A model generated the notes under the pieces. The model was not told the origin of the DNA. It saw nothing but the letters and a program-made list of their open reading frames with translations, and did not search any database. Positions 30,717-40,690 of a stretch of 64,000 bases of DNA are shown piece by piece. Position 1 is the stretch's first letter; each line of letters opens with the position of its first letter. The translations under genes and the position numbers were made by a program. Source of the DNA: Salinivibrio kushneri (GTDB lineage Bacteria; Pseudomonadota; Gammaproteobacteria; Enterobacterales; Vibrionaceae); the NCBI RefSeq assembly GCF_005280275.1, contig NZ_CP040021.1:707001-771000 (forward strand). The letters are read 5' to 3'.

Positions 30717-31286
30717 TTAAAAGTGCGCTTTCATGTGATCAAGTAGCTGCTCATCGTTGGCAATGTCTTGCAAGACAGCTTCTAGCAGGTTGTTTAATGC
30801 CATTTCGATATCGTCGGGCGAAGCGCTGCTAACGCCGCTCTGGGTTGATTTGCCGGTGTAACGTTTTACAAAGCGACCATCCGGCGATTCAGCGACTAGC
30901 TGCAGTTGCACTGACGCTTCCATATCGTGCTTGAATACCGTGTGCTTAACACGAACTAAGGCGTCAAGAATATCGAGGCGGAGCATGCCCGGGCCATTTG
31001 CGACGACACGGAACCCTTGTGCTGAAAGCTGGCGTGAGAGGGTATCTTCAAGGACAACGCGCAAGTTTTGGGTGGCATGCAGCGGCTTAACATTGGAGCG
31101 ACCGCTATCAATCACCGCAACGAACTGAGCTGTCCGTAAGTCCTTACTCTTTACCACCACAGGAAGGTTGTTGACCTGCTGCTGATTGGATGACGCTGGA
31201 GACGGTGCAATGGTTAGTTGTGGCTCGCGAGGTGTTGAGCAGCCCGCTAGGACTAACACAGCGGCGGCAATAATCAGTTTCTTCAT
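30717..31286 (-). CDS. yajG: YajG-family lipoprotein
   Basis: A 189-residue lipoprotein with a signal ending in LAGC, so Cys16 is lipidated. E. coli YajG (192 residues) lies between ampG and bolA and is uncharacterised. The start at 31286 was chosen because the lipoprotein signal begins there; an open frame runs 24 codons further upstream but overlaps rlmG's end region. A function in the cell envelope is probable but unknown. Confidence 0.9.
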   Translation of the reverse strand: MKKLIIAAAVLVLAGCSTPREPQLTIAPSPASSNQQQVNNLPVVVKSKDLRTAQFVAVIDSGRSNVKPLHATQNLRVVLEDTLSRQLSAQGFRVVANGPGMLRLDILDALVRVKHTVFKHDMEASVQLQLVAESPDGRFVKRYTGKSTQSGVSSASPDDIEMALNNLLEAVLQDIANDEQLLDHMKAHF

Positions 31287-31305
31287 GGGGTTCAGCATCC
31301 TTTTG

Positions 31306-32448
31306 TTAAAATTGGGCGTTGACTGCCTTGAGAATAACGAATTTTTTATTTGACGCAACGACAGTCACGTTACCAAAAAGACGTTTTAGCTTAGTATGAT
31401 AGCCAAGATGACGATTGCCAATCACTAAAAGCGCGCCATTCGTGGTCAGAACACGTTTTGCGTCACAAAACATTTGCCAAGCAATGTGATCAGTGATGGT
31501 TTGTTGCTGGTGAAAGGGCGGGTTACACAACACAAGATCAATATCTGTGTGGTTAAAATCGGTCAAGCAATCTCGTGCTTCACATTGGAAACGTTGTGAG
31601 TCAATATCATGGCTTTCAAGGTTGTGTTGGGCACTGGCGACGGCCATATGGCTCTCGTCGACTGCATAAATGTATGCCTTTGGGTTGTTACGTGCCGCCT
31701 GCAGGGCAAGCACACCATTCCCACAACCTAAATCCAGAATATTTTTTTCTTCGTCCGAGCTTGGGATTTGCGGAAGCATTAAGTAAGCCGCGATATCCAG
31801 CTTTTTGGCGGAAAACACATTGGGCCAATTAGCCAAGCGCATGGAAAACTCAGGGACATCGACATAGCTAAGTGGCTCGGTGGGCTGTTGGGGGAGGGCG
31901 TTAGCGGTAGAAAAAATCAAGCGCGCTTTTTTCTTTGCCAACGAGGTGGTGGTTGCCCCAAGCCAGTGCTCAAACTGATTCAGCGTAGAGGTATGGATCG
32001 CTTTTGCCTTGTCTCCGGCGAGGATGCGTGTGGCCGGTGTCGTTACAGACGCCAGTTGCTGGAGCTGCCATGCCAACATTTTGCTGCTTTTAGGCACTCG
32101 CATGATCACCGCATCAAACTGTTTAGGCAGTGGTTCCGTACTCTTAAGCAGCGTAATGTCTGGAAGCTGGTTTTGGCGAAGGTTCGCGAGAGTCGCTTGC
32201 TGTGACACCACAGAATCGCTGATTTGAATGACGTCATAACCTTGCGAGCATGCCCAACAACTCAACGCGCCAAATTGATCATTGAGAATTAAAACCCGAT
32301 TGCCTGCCTCAAGTTGCCAGGTGTTGGCGTGCTCAATGATATATTCATCGGCTGCATCAAAGGCTTGAAGCGTTTCATTTTTTCGGCGCGGGTAGCGGTG
32401 TAGTGTCAGGGGAGATTCGTCGCTTGAGATTACAAGTTCTGTTTTCAT
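31306..32448 (-). CDS. rlmG: 23S rRNA (guanine-N2) methyltransferase RlmG
   Basis: A 380-residue enzyme that makes m2G1835 of 23S rRNA. It has two methyltransferase-like domains: a degenerate N-terminal one and a C-terminal one with the SAM motif LDLGCGNGVLALQA (about 236-249) and the catalytic NPPFHQ. ATG 32448 gives a family-like length (378 in E. coli); a GTG at 32493 is an alternative. Its substrate lies in the 23S gene in this window. It is divergent from bolA. Confidence 0.9.
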   Translation of the reverse strand: MKTELVISSDESPLTLHRYPRRKNETLQAFDAADEYIIEHANTWQLEAGNRVLILNDQFGALSCWACSQGYDVIQISDSVVSQQATLANLRQNQLPDITLLKSTEPLPKQFDAVIMRVPKSSKMLAWQLQQLASVTTPATRILAGDKAKAIHTSTLNQFEHWLGATTTSLAKKKARLIFSTANALPQQPTEPLSYVDVPEFSMRLANWPNVFSAKKLDIAAYLMLPQIPSSDEEKNILDLGCGNGVLALQAARNNPKAYIYAVDESHMAVASAQHNLESHDIDSQRFQCEARDCLTDFNHTDIDLVLCNPPFHQQQTITDHIAWQMFCDAKRVLTTNGALLVIGNRHLGYHTKLKRLFGNVTVVASNKKFVILKAVNAQF

Positions 32449-32623
32449 GGGAGCGTTTGCGTCAGAGGTCACTGACTGCGTATATTGTCGCACTCACACC
32501 ACAACTGCAATTCAAACTCGATGGGTATGCCATCAATGATGGCGTGATCAGGCTATTGAATTCGCAATTTTATCGATAACGACTAAAATCTGGGCAACTT
32601 GCCCTTGATAGGTTGGGGAAGCC

Positions 32624-32935
32624 ATGAAAATTCAAACGCAAATTACAGAGAAACTGACACAGGCTTTTGCGCCCGTTCATCTTGATGTCCGCAATGAAAG
32701 CGATATGCACAATGTACCAGAAGGGTCAGAGAGCCATTTCAAGGTTGTCGTGGTGTCAGATGAGTTTGCAGGTAAGCGTTTAATACAGCGGCATCGTGCG
32801 ATCAATACCACCTTGGCGGACGAGCTTGCCAATGATATTCATGCATTGGCTATCCATACTTACACCCCAGAAGAGTGGCAAGAGCAGGCAAATGCGCCAG
32901 ACTCGCCAGCCTGTCGCGGGGGTGGTGTAAAATAA
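32624..32935 (+). CDS. bolA: BolA family transcriptional and Fe-S related regulator
   Basis: A 103-residue protein with the BolA fold. The [27 protein letters not shown] region (about 20-46) contains the conserved His and the putative nucleic acid or Fe-S contact residues, followed by [17 protein letters not shown]. In E. coli it affects cell shape genes and interacts with monothiol glutaredoxins. It is upstream of a long noncoding region before nqrA. Confidence 0.94.
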   Translation: MKIQTQITEKLTQAFAPVHLDVRNESDMHNVPEGSESHFKVVVVSDEFAGKRLIQRHRAINTTLADELANDIHALAIHTYTPEEWQEQANAPDSPACRGGGVK

Positions 32936-33354
32936 GGGTGAGCCAATGTGCTTAGGCGTGTTGATTCTTCACGTTATGGCAACAAATTCTTACATAAAGT
33001 CGCTGGTGGGGTGGGTATCAACGTGCCACTTGGCGCACCACGCGAACAGCGTGGGGTCGGTGACCGTCACCTTAAGGCGAGCAAAAAAACAACAGTAAAA
33101 CTGTGAGCTTACAACGAGCATTGTTTGTACAAGTATGCATAATTGCCACGCCCTAGTGACAATACCCATAGAATCAATACTGGGGTTAGTGATAGAATAT
33201 CGCGCTTAAAGACTAACCTAGGCTACCTTTGTGTAACGTCATGGTTAGCAGGATGTTGCGACGGTGCGCCCTCAGGCCACCATACAGTCGAAAGTCGTGT
33301 CTTTAACTGCGCAATAACAGAATTCTTTTTCCCGTTAATGTAGTGCAAGTGCGT
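32936..33354 (+). other. Noncoding region before the nqr operon
   Basis: 419 bases without a gene that I can support. Two hairpins stand near the bolA end: CCACGC (33038-33043) with GCGTGG (33049-33054), and GGTGAC-C-GTCACC (33059-33071). The rest, about 280 bases before nqrA, is probably promoter and a long 5' leader. I see no confident -35/-10 pair and no known riboswitch core. The ribosome site before nqrA is weak. Confidence 0.5.
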
Positions 33355-34695
33355 ATGATTACAATAAAAAAGGGTTTGGATATCCCCATTGCTGGGACTC
33401 CTGCTCAGGTGATAAATGATGGCCCAGCTGTCAAGAAAGTCGCCTTGCTTGGCGAAGAGTACGTTGGAATGCGCCCCACAATGCATGTGCGAGTGGGTGA
33501 TGTGGTGAAAAAAGGCCAGGGCCTTTTCGAAGATAAGAAAAACCCTGGTGTGGTATTTACTGCTCCCGCAGCCGGTAAAGTGGTTGAAGTCAACCGCGGT
33601 GCCAAACGTGTTCTTCAGTCTGTCGTCATTGAAGTCGATGGTAACGAGCAAGTCACATTCAACAAGTATGAAGCGTCGCAACTGGCCTCTCTTGAGCGCC
33701 AAGCGGTGGTTGATCAATTGGTTGAGTCGGGGATGTGGACAGCGCTCCGCACGCGCCCGTTCAGCCGTTCGCCCGCGATTGATGCCGTGCCGGAAGCCAT
33801 TTTTGTGAATGCAATGGACACCAATCCGCTCGCCGCGGATCCGAAAGTGATCATTGATGAGCAAAAAGAGGCATTCGTTGCAGGTCTTGATGTACTCTCT
33901 CGCTTAACTGAAAAGCAAGTGTTTGTTTGTAAGGCGAATGTAGAGTTACCCACCAGTCAGCAATCTAACGTTGAACAACATGTCTTTGCTGGCCCTCACC
34001 CAGCAGGCTTAGTGGGCACCCATATCCACCACTTGCGCTCAGCAAGCATGGAGAAAAAGGTGTGGCATCTTAACTACCAAGATGTGATTGCGTTTGGCCA
34101 CTTGTTCCTTACCGGTGAAATCAACACTGATCGTGTGGTGTCATTGGCAGGCCCGATGGTTAACAAGCCACGCTTGGTACGCACGCAGCTAGGCGCAAAC
34201 CTCGACGAGCTGACTGATGGCGAGCTGATGGCGGGTGAAAGCCGTGTTATTTCTGGCTCAGTGCTGTCGGGGACCAAAGCGTCTGGCCCGCATGCTTACT
34301 TGGGCCGCTTCCACTTGCAAGTGTCTGTATTGCGTGAAGGCAACGAGAAAGAGCTGTTTGGTTGGTTGTCGCCGGGTAAAAACCGCTTCTCAGTGACGCG
34401 CGCCTACCTTGGCCACCTATTCAAAGGCCAACTTTTCAATTTGACCACCTCGACCAATGGCAGTGATCGTTCCATGGTACCAATCGGTAATTATGAGCGA
34501 GTAATGCCACTAGATATCGAGCCAACAATGCTGCTGCGTGATATCTGTGCTGGCGATACAGATAGCATGCAACAGCTGGGCGCGCTGGAGTTAGATCCTG
34601 AAGATTTGGCCCTTTGTACTTTTGTCTGCCCAGGCAAGTACGAGTACGGTCCAATGCTCCGCGAGAGCCTAGAAAAGATTGAGAAGGAAGGGTAA
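33355..34695 (+). CDS. nqrA: Na+-translocating NADH:quinone reductase subunit A
   Basis: A 446-residue subunit, exactly the V. cholerae length, starting [16 protein letters not shown]. It is the only Nqr subunit without a transmembrane helix or flavin that I can see; it binds ubiquinone at the cytosolic face. ATG 33355 is chosen because it matches the family N-terminus; the frame is open four codons earlier. It starts a six-gene operon with gaps of 3-31 bases or overlaps. Confidence 0.97.
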   Translation: MITIKKGLDIPIAGTPAQVINDGPAVKKVALLGEEYVGMRPTMHVRVGDVVKKGQGLFEDKKNPGVVFTAPAAGKVVEVNRGAKRVLQSVVIEVDGNEQVTFNKYEASQLASLERQAVVDQLVESGMWTALRTRPFSRSPAIDAVPEAIFVNAMDTNPLAADPKVIIDEQKEAFVAGLDVLSRLTEKQVFVCKANVELPTSQQSNVEQHVFAGPHPAGLVGTHIHHLRSASMEKKVWHLNYQDVIAFGHLFLTGEINTDRVVSLAGPMVNKPRLVRTQLGANLDELTDGELMAGESRVISGSVLSGTKASGPHAYLGRFHLQVSVLREGNEKELFGWLSPGKNRFSVTRAYLGHLFKGQLFNLTTSTNGSDRSMVPIGNYERVMPLDIEPTMLLRDICAGDTDSMQQLGALELDPEDLALCTFVCPGKYEYGPMLRESLEKIEKEG

Positions 34696-34698
34696 CTG

Positions 34699-35940
34699 AT
34701 GAGCCTTAAAAATTTTCTAGAGCAAATCGAGCCACACTTTGAGCCAGGCGGCAAACATGAAAAATGGTTTGCCCTGTACGAAGCGGTTGCCACCATTTTG
34801 TACACCCCGGGTATGGTGACCAAAGCCGGCGCGCACGTGCGTGACAGCATCGATTTGAAACGCATCATGATCATGGTGTGGTTTGCTGTGTTCCCCGCGA
34901 TGTTCTGGGGCATGTATAACACAGGTAACCAAGCCATCATGGGATTGATGGATTTATATTCTGGTGACCAACTGGCACAGGTGATCAGTGGTAATTGGCA
35001 TTATTGGCTCACCGAGTCGATTGCGGGGCCGCTATCCGCTGCCGGGTGGGGAACCAAAACCATTCTAGGCGCTACCTACTTCCTGCCTATTTACGCCACC
35101 GTATTTATTGTGGGTGGTTTTTGGGAAGTACTGTTCTGCATCGTGCGCAAGCATGAAGTCAACGAAGGTTTCTTCGTCACCTCGATCCTCTTTGCACTGA
35201 TCGTGCCGCCAACCTTGCCATTATGGCAGGCTGCACTGGGTATCACCTTTGGTGTGGTGGTTGCCAAAGAGATCTTCGGGGGAACTGGACGTAACTTCTT
35301 GAACCCAGCGCTTGCGGGACGCGCGTTCTTGTTCTTTGCTTATCCAGCGCAGATCTCTGGCGATCTAGTGTGGACAGCCGCAGACGGTTACTCAGGCGCA
35401 ACGGCTTTGAGCCAATGGTACTCCGGCGGTGAAGGCGCGTTGCAACACAATGTCTCCGGGCAAGCGATGTCTTGGATGGATGCCTTTATCGGTAATATCC
35501 CTGGCTCTATCGGTGAAGTGTCAACCCTTGCTATCTTGATTGGTGGCGCGGCCTTGGTATACATGCGCATTGCCTCATGGCGTATCATCTTGGGTACATT
35601 CGTCGGTATGGCGGTGGCGGCAACCCTGTTTAACCTGATTGGTTCCGACACTAACCCGATGTTTAGCATGCCTTTCTACTGGCACTTGGTTCTAGGTGGC
35701 TTTGCGTTCGGCATGATGTTTATGGCAACGGATCCCGTTTCGGCCGCGTTTACCAATAAAGCGAAATGGTGGTACGGCGCATTGATCGGTGCCATGGCAG
35801 TGATCATTCGCGTGGTTAACCCAGCATATCCTGAAGGCATGATGCTGGCGATCCTGTTCGCTAACCTGTTTGCACCCTTGTTCGATAACTTGGTGATTCA
35901 GGGCAACATCAAACGGAGACTGGCTCGTAATGGCAAGTAG
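34699..35940 (+). CDS. nqrB: Na+-translocating NADH:quinone reductase subunit B
   Basis: A 413-residue membrane protein with about ten hydrophobic segments. It carries covalently bound FMN at the Thr of the SGAT motif (Thr235) and riboflavin, and forms the Na+ path with NqrD and NqrE. Gly-rich [17 protein letters not shown] near 195-210 is a family signature. It starts 3 bases after nqrA and overlaps nqrC by 11 bases. Confidence 0.97.
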   Translation: MSLKNFLEQIEPHFEPGGKHEKWFALYEAVATILYTPGMVTKAGAHVRDSIDLKRIMIMVWFAVFPAMFWGMYNTGNQAIMGLMDLYSGDQLAQVISGNWHYWLTESIAGPLSAAGWGTKTILGATYFLPIYATVFIVGGFWEVLFCIVRKHEVNEGFFVTSILFALIVPPTLPLWQAALGITFGVVVAKEIFGGTGRNFLNPALAGRAFLFFAYPAQISGDLVWTAADGYSGATALSQWYSGGEGALQHNVSGQAMSWMDAFIGNIPGSIGEVSTLAILIGGAALVYMRIASWRIILGTFVGMAVAATLFNLIGSDTNPMFSMPFYWHLVLGGFAFGMMFMATDPVSAAFTNKAKWWYGALIGAMAVIIRVVNPAYPEGMMLAILFANLFAPLFDNLVIQGNIKRRLARNGK

Positions 35941-36733
35941 TAACGATAGTATTAAGAAGACGCTGATCGTTGTTATCGCGTTGAGCTTGGTATGCTCAAT
36001 CGTGGTGTCCGGTGCAGCGGTAGCCTTACGTCCTTTGCAGCAGATGAACGCAAAGCTCGACGTACAGAAGAACATCCTCTCGGTCGCTGGCATTGAGGTG
36101 TCGGGCGGTAAGAGTGCGATCAATGATGCTTATAACAAGTACATTGAACCGCGTCTGGTTAGCTTAGAGAAAGGCGACTTTGTCAGCCCCGACGCGGCCA
36201 ATGTCGAAGACGTCGCAGACTACGACCAGCGTGAAGCCGCCAAAGACCCTGGGATGTCGAAAAAGCTAAGTGGTGACGAAAATGTCGCTGGTTTTGGCCG
36301 TCGTGCCGATATTGCGAAGATCTACTTGGTGAAAAACGACACAGGTGATTTGCAACGCCTCATCCTGCCAGTGAAAGGCTCGGGTCTTTGGAGCATGATG
36401 TATGCGTTTGTTGCGGTCGAGCCTGATGGCAATACGGTGGCTGACATCGTCTATTATGAGCAAGGGGAAACCCCGGGCTTGGGTGGCGAGGTTGAAAACC
36501 CGAAATGGCGCGCGAAGTGGGATGGCAAAAAGCTATTTAACGAACAAGGCGAGCCTGCTATCAAGGTGGTTAAAGGTGGTGCACCGAGTGATAGCGAGCA
36601 CGGTATTGACGCGCTATCGGGCGCAACCCTGACCAGTAACGGTGTCGAGAAACAATTTGATTTCTGGCTAGGTGATTTGGGCTTCGGTCCATTCTTAGCA
36701 AAAGTTCGAGAGGGAGGCCTGACCAATGGCTGA
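35930..36733 (+). CDS. nqrC: Na+-translocating NADH:quinone reductase subunit C
   Basis: A 267-residue protein with one N-terminal transmembrane helix (about 10-32) and a periplasmic FMN domain. The flavinylation motif DALSGATLT has Thr233 as the FMN acceptor; ApbE, encoded three genes downstream of nqrD, attaches it. The start overlaps nqrB and the end overlaps nqrD by 8 bases. Confidence 0.97.
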   Translation: MASSNDSIKKTLIVVIALSLVCSIVVSGAAVALRPLQQMNAKLDVQKNILSVAGIEVSGGKSAINDAYNKYIEPRLVSLEKGDFVSPDAANVEDVADYDQREAAKDPGMSKKLSGDENVAGFGRRADIAKIYLVKNDTGDLQRLILPVKGSGLWSMMYAFVAVEPDGNTVADIVYYEQGETPGLGGEVENPKWRAKWDGKKLFNEQGEPAIKVVKGGAPSDSEHGIDALSGATLTSNGVEKQFDFWLGDLGFGPFLAKVREGGLTNG

Positions 36734-37358
36734 AACGAAAGAACTGAAGAAGAATCTGCTGTCGCCGGTGTTAGACAATAACCCGATTGCCCTTCAGGTT
36801 CTCGGTGTATGTTCGGCACTCGCGGTGACCACGCAGATGCAGACGGCTTTTGTTATGACCTTGGCGGTGATGTTCGTTACCGCGATGTCTAACTTGTTCG
36901 TATCGCTGATCCGCAACCATATCCCGAATAGTGTACGTATCATCGTGCAAATGGCGATCATCGCGTCATTGGTTATTGTGGTTGATCAGACATTGAAGGC
37001 CTTTGTTTACGATATATCCAAACAGCTGTCGGTATTCGTTGGTCTTATCATTACCAACTGTATCGTGATGGGGCGTGCGGAAGCCTATGCGATGAAATCG
37101 TCGCCGCTGCCGTCATTTATCGATGGTTTGGGTAACGCATTGGGTTATGGCTTCGTGCTGATGACGGTTGCCTTCTTCCGTGAGCTGCTGGGCTCAGGCT
37201 CTGTCTTTGGCGTGTCTATTCTGCCTGTGGTCAGTGAAGGGGGTTGGTATCAACCAAACGGCATGATGCTGCTGGCCCCATCTGCATTCTTCCTAATCGG
37301 CTTTTTGATTTGGATTGTGCGTACCTTCAAACCAGAACAAGTTGAAGCGAAGGAGTAA
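36726..37358 (+). CDS. nqrD: Na+-translocating NADH:quinone reductase subunit D
   Basis: A 210-residue membrane protein with about six transmembrane segments, homologous to NqrE and RnfA/RnfE. In the known structure NqrD and NqrE hold a shared iron centre with cysteines in the membrane; here Cys29 in [10 protein letters not shown] and the Cys in [11 protein letters not shown] are candidates. It is overlapped by nqrC and followed by nqrE after six bases. Confidence 0.97.
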   Translation: MAETKELKKNLLSPVLDNNPIALQVLGVCSALAVTTQMQTAFVMTLAVMFVTAMSNLFVSLIRNHIPNSVRIIVQMAIIASLVIVVDQTLKAFVYDISKQLSVFVGLIITNCIVMGRAEAYAMKSSPLPSFIDGLGNALGYGFVLMTVAFFRELLGSGSVFGVSILPVVSEGGWYQPNGMMLLAPSAFFLIGFLIWIVRTFKPEQVEAKE

Positions 37359-37364
37359 CAGCAC

Positions 37365-37961
37365 ATGGAACATTATTTGAGCCTGCTGGTGCGCTCAATC
37401 TTTATTGAGAACATGGCGCTGGCATTCTTCCTCGGCATGTGTACGTTCTTGGCGGTGTCCAAGAAGGTAAAAACAGCGTTCGGCCTCGGTGTCGCCGTGG
37501 TGGTGGTATTGACTATCGCAGTACCGGTTAACAATTTGGTCTATAACCTGATCCTACGTGAAGATGCACTGGTGAAAGGGATCGATCTTAGCTTCCTCAA
37601 CTTTGTGACCTTTATCGGTGTTATCGCCGCATTGGTTCAGATTTTGGAAATGGTATTAGATCGCTTCTTCCCGCCACTTTATAACGCGTTAGGTATCTTC
37701 CTGCCGTTGATCACGGTGAACTGTGCCATCTTTGGTGGCGTATCATTTATGGTACAGCGTGATTACAACTTCGCAGAGTCAGTCGTATACGGCTTTGGCT
37801 CTGGGGTAGGCTGGATGTTAGCCATCGTCGCCCTTGCGGGTATCCGTGAGAAAATGAAGTATTCAGACGTGCCGCCAGCACTGCGGGGATTGGGGATCAC
37901 CTTTATCTCTGTTGGCCTGATGGCATTGGGCTTTATGTCTTTCTCTGGTGTGCAACTGTAA
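37365..37961 (+). CDS. nqrE: Na+-translocating NADH:quinone reductase subunit E
   Basis: A 198-residue, six-helix membrane protein, the partner of NqrD in inverted topology. [13 protein letters not shown] (Cys near 26) and VNCAIFGG (Cys near 120) carry the conserved cysteines of the intramembrane iron centre. NqrF follows after 31 bases. Confidence 0.97.
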   Translation: MEHYLSLLVRSIFIENMALAFFLGMCTFLAVSKKVKTAFGLGVAVVVVLTIAVPVNNLVYNLILREDALVKGIDLSFLNFVTFIGVIAALVQILEMVLDRFFPPLYNALGIFLPLITVNCAIFGGVSFMVQRDYNFAESVVYGFGSGVGWMLAIVALAGIREKMKYSDVPPALRGLGITFISVGLMALGFMSFSGVQL

Positions 37962-37992
37962 GCCGGGTAAACTGCGAGAAAAGGAATAGTCA

Positions 37993-39216
37993 ATGGACAT
38001 TATTCTTGGTGTAGTGATGTTTACTCTGATTGTGCTGGCGCTGGTATTGGTGATTTTATTCGCCAAATCCAAGCTGGTACCAACCGGAGACATCACAATT
38101 GATATCAATGACGATCCTGAAAAAGCGATCGTGACTCAGCCAGGCGGCAAGCTGCTTGGTGCACTGGCCGGTGCTGGTGTGTTTGTATCGTCTGCCTGTG
38201 GTGGTGGTGGTTCATGTGGTCAGTGCCGCGTGAAGATTAAAGAAGGTGGTGGTGACATTCTGCCAACCGAGCTTGACCACATCACCAAAGGCGAAGCGCG
38301 TGAAGGTGAGCGTCTTTCATGTCAGGTGGCAATAAAACAAGACATGAAAATTGAGCTGCCGGAAGAAATTTTTGGTGTGAAGAAGTGGGAATGTGAAGTT
38401 ATCTCCAACGATAACAAAGCCACCTTCATCAAAGAGCTTAAACTGCGCATCCCTGATGGCGAGTCGGTTCCCTTCCGAGCCGGCGGTTATATTCAGATTG
38501 AAGCGCCACCGCATCACATCAAATACTCAGATTTTGATATTCCTGAGGAATACCGAGAAGACTGGGAGAAGTTTAATCTTTTCCGCTATGAGTCGAAGGT
38601 GGATGAAGAGATCATTCGTGCGTACTCGATGGCTAACTACCCAGAAGAAGAAGGCATTATCATGCTGAACGTGCGTGTGGCAACACCACCACCACGTAAT
38701 CCTGATGTGCCACCGGGTCAGATGTCATCTTATATTTGGTCACTTAAGCCAGGTGATAAGTGCACAATTTCAGGCCCATTCGGTGAATTCTTTGCTAAAG
38801 ACACCGATGCGGAGATGGTGTTTGTGGGTGGTGGTGCCGGTATGGCGCCAATGCGTTCACACATCTTTGACCAGCTTAAACGTCTGAATACCGACCGTAA
38901 GATCACCTTCTGGTATGGGGCGCGTTCGAAGCGAGAAATGTTCTACGTCGAAGATTTCGATATGCTTCAAGAGCAAAACGATAACTTTGAGTGGCACTGT
39001 GCGCTGTCAGATCCGCTTCCAGAAGATAACTGGGAAGGGGATACAGGCTTTATTCACAATGTGCTTTATGACAACTATCTGAAAGATCATGAAGCGCCAG
39101 AAGATTGTGAGTACTACATGTGTGGGCCGCCGATGATGAACGCCGCCGTGATTGGTTTGCTTAAAGACCTGGGTGTCGAAGACGAAAACATCCTGTTGGA
39201 TGATTTCGGCGGGTAA
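37993..39216 (+). CDS. nqrF: Na+-translocating NADH:quinone reductase subunit F
   Basis: A 407-residue electron-input subunit, with one N-terminal transmembrane helix (about 3-25). It has a 2Fe-2S ferredoxin domain with Cys69, Cys75, Cys78 and Cys110, an FAD domain with RAYSMANYP, and an NADH domain with [13 protein letters not shown]. It ends in LLDDFGG like V. cholerae NqrF. It is the last gene before a hairpin that may lower expression of apbE. Confidence 0.97.
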   Translation: MDIILGVVMFTLIVLALVLVILFAKSKLVPTGDITIDINDDPEKAIVTQPGGKLLGALAGAGVFVSSACGGGGSCGQCRVKIKEGGGDILPTELDHITKGEAREGERLSCQVAIKQDMKIELPEEIFGVKKWECEVISNDNKATFIKELKLRIPDGESVPFRAGGYIQIEAPPHHIKYSDFDIPEEYREDWEKFNLFRYESKVDEEIIRAYSMANYPEEEGIIMLNVRVATPPPRNPDVPPGQMSSYIWSLKPGDKCTISGPFGEFFAKDTDAEMVFVGGGAGMAPMRSHIFDQLKRLNTDRKITFWYGARSKREMFYVEDFDMLQEQNDNFEWHCALSDPLPEDNWEGDTGFIHNVLYDNYLKDHEAPEDCEYYMCGPPMMNAAVIGLLKDLGVEDENILLDDFGG

Positions 39217-39241
39217 ACACCTACAGTCTATCTTACCGCTT

Positions 39242-39270
39242 AATGGCTGGCCTATGGGCCAGCCATTTTA
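39242..39270 (+). terminator. Hairpin between nqrF and apbE
   Basis: AATGGCTGGCC (39242-39252) and GGCCAGCCATT (39257-39267) form a perfect 11-bp stem with a TATG loop, followed by only TTTTA. It is probably a partial terminator or a mRNA stabiliser; the apbE start follows 31 bases later. Confidence 0.65.
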
Positions 39271-39300
39271 CGTATGAAACTGATGTCCAAGGACACCGCT

Positions 39301-40317
39301 ATGAAGACGTTATGGTTACGCTGTGCATGGGTATTTGCGCTGATTGTGGGGTTACTCGGTTGTGACCGTGCTCCTGAGTTGGTGCATCTGACCGGTGAGA
39401 CCATGGGAACATACTACTCGGTGAAATATATCGCCACAGAGAACACCCCACCTCAAGATAAGGTTCAAGCTGAGATTGATGCGCGTTTGGAAACGGTTAA
39501 TGATCAGATGTCGACGTATCGTACCGACTCCGAATTAAGCCAGTTCAATCAGCAGAAAGCGGATATACCAATGGACGTATCACCCGCAACCGCAACGGTA
39601 GTAAAAGAGGCGATACGGCTGAATACGTTCACTCAAGGGGCGTTAGATGTCACCGTCGGCCCATTGGTGAACTTATGGAGCTTTGGGCCAGAGAAACGCC
39701 CCGAGAATATTCCGAGCGACAAAGACATCGCCTCTCGCATGGAAAGGGTCGGGTTGTCGCATTTACAGGTTGAGGGTAACACCCTTACCAAAACCCATCC
39801 TGATTTATACGTCGACTTATCGACCATTGCCAAAGGGTATGGCGTCGATGTGGTCGCCAATTATCTAGGGTCGCTTGGGCTCGATAATTATTTGGTTGAG
39901 ATTGGTGGTGAGTTACAATTAAAGGGTGTCAATCAAGATCAAAACCCGTGGCGGATTGCCATTGAAAAACCCAGTGCTGGCGCGCAATCTGTGCAAGAGA
40001 TCATTCAGCCCGGTGATATGGCCGTCGCCACGTCTGGCGATTACCGTAACTATTTTGAGCAAGATGGTGTACGTTATTCGCACATTATCGACCCCAAAAC
40101 AGGACGACCCATTAACCATCACCTCGTGTCCGTCACTGTGCTTGATCCGTCTTGCATGACCGCGGATGGCTTAGCGACGGGTTTTATGGTGTTGGGGCCA
40201 GAAAAGGCCATGGCGCTGGCCAATCAAGCGGGTATTCCCGCGTTTATGGTGGTCAAAACCGATGACGGGTATAAAGAAATGGCGTCAGAGGCCTTTAAAC
40301 CGTATCTAAACCGTTAG
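39301..40317 (+). CDS. apbE: FAD:protein FMN transferase, lipoprotein
   Basis: A 338-residue periplasmic lipoprotein that transfers FMN from FAD to Thr residues of NqrB and NqrC. The signal ends in LLGC, lipidating Cys21. ETMGTYYSVKY near residue 30, IGGELQLKG and the MTADGLATGFMVLG region are family motifs including Mg and FAD ligands. I chose ATG 39301 because AAGGA is 8 bases upstream; the ATG at 39274 has no ribosome site. Confidence 0.95.
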   Translation: MKTLWLRCAWVFALIVGLLGCDRAPELVHLTGETMGTYYSVKYIATENTPPQDKVQAEIDARLETVNDQMSTYRTDSELSQFNQQKADIPMDVSPATATVVKEAIRLNTFTQGALDVTVGPLVNLWSFGPEKRPENIPSDKDIASRMERVGLSHLQVEGNTLTKTHPDLYVDLSTIAKGYGVDVVANYLGSLGLDNYLVEIGGELQLKGVNQDQNPWRIAIEKPSAGAQSVQEIIQPGDMAVATSGDYRNYFEQDGVRYSHIIDPKTGRPINHHLVSVTVLDPSCMTADGLATGFMVLGPEKAMALANQAGIPAFMVVKTDDGYKEMASEAFKPYLNR

Positions 40318-40363
40318 TGCGTCACGCACTGGCGTCTATTACACGCATCAGGCGTGGAACTAG

Positions 40364-40387
40364 CGCTCAGCGTTATCTCGCTGAGCG
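40364..40387 (+). other. Hairpin before nqrM
   Basis: CGCTCAGCG (40364-40372) and CGCTGAGCG (40379-40387) pair over 9 bp with a TTATCT loop and no T run. It lies in the 96-base gap between apbE and nqrM. Confidence 0.5.
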
Positions 40388-40413
40388 TGACGACTAAAAG
40401 TAGGTGAGCAATT

Positions 40414-40635
40414 ATGTCAGTTTTTCTTATCACCTTTGCTGTCTTTGTACTCGTCATTGCCGGCATGGCGATTGGTTACATTGTGCAGCAGAAAACCATC
40501 AGTGGTAGCTGTGGCGGCCTAGGGGCCGTCGGTATCGAGAAAGAGTGTGACTGCCCAGAGCCATGCGATGCGCGGAAAAAGCGAGAAGACCGTGCAGAAA
40601 AAACGCGTGAATGGAAGAAAAACCAAATAATCTAG
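40414..40635 (+). CDS. nqrM: NQR maturation protein NqrM
   Basis: A 73-residue protein of the DUF539 family with one N-terminal membrane helix (about 4-24) and a cytosolic or membrane-edge cluster of four cysteines (Cys33, 45, 47, 51), consistent with delivery of iron to the NqrD-NqrE centre. It ends in a charged Arg/Lys/Glu tail. NqrM is required for NQR assembly in vibrios. GGTGAG is before ATG. Confidence 0.94.
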   Translation: MSVFLITFAVFVLVIAGMAIGYIVQQKTISGSCGGLGAVGIEKECDCPEPCDARKKREDRAEKTREWKKNQII

Positions 40636-40642
40636 GGACAAT

Positions 40643-40676
40643 GCCCATCGTGGTGATCGCCACCGATGGGCTTTTT
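40643..40676 (+). terminator. Terminator after nqrM
   Basis: GCCCATCG (40643-40650) and CGATGGGC (40664-40671) pair over 8 bp with further pairing inside, followed by five T. It ends the nqr-apbE-nqrM block 15 bases before dinB. Confidence 0.8.
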
Positions 40677-40690
40677 AGCGACGCAGCATA

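Noticed and set aside
33223-33864. 213-codon minus-strand open frame covering the nqr leader and nqrA start
   Set aside because: Most of it is antisense to nqrA; composition is that of a shadow frame and it would conflict with a highly expressed operon.
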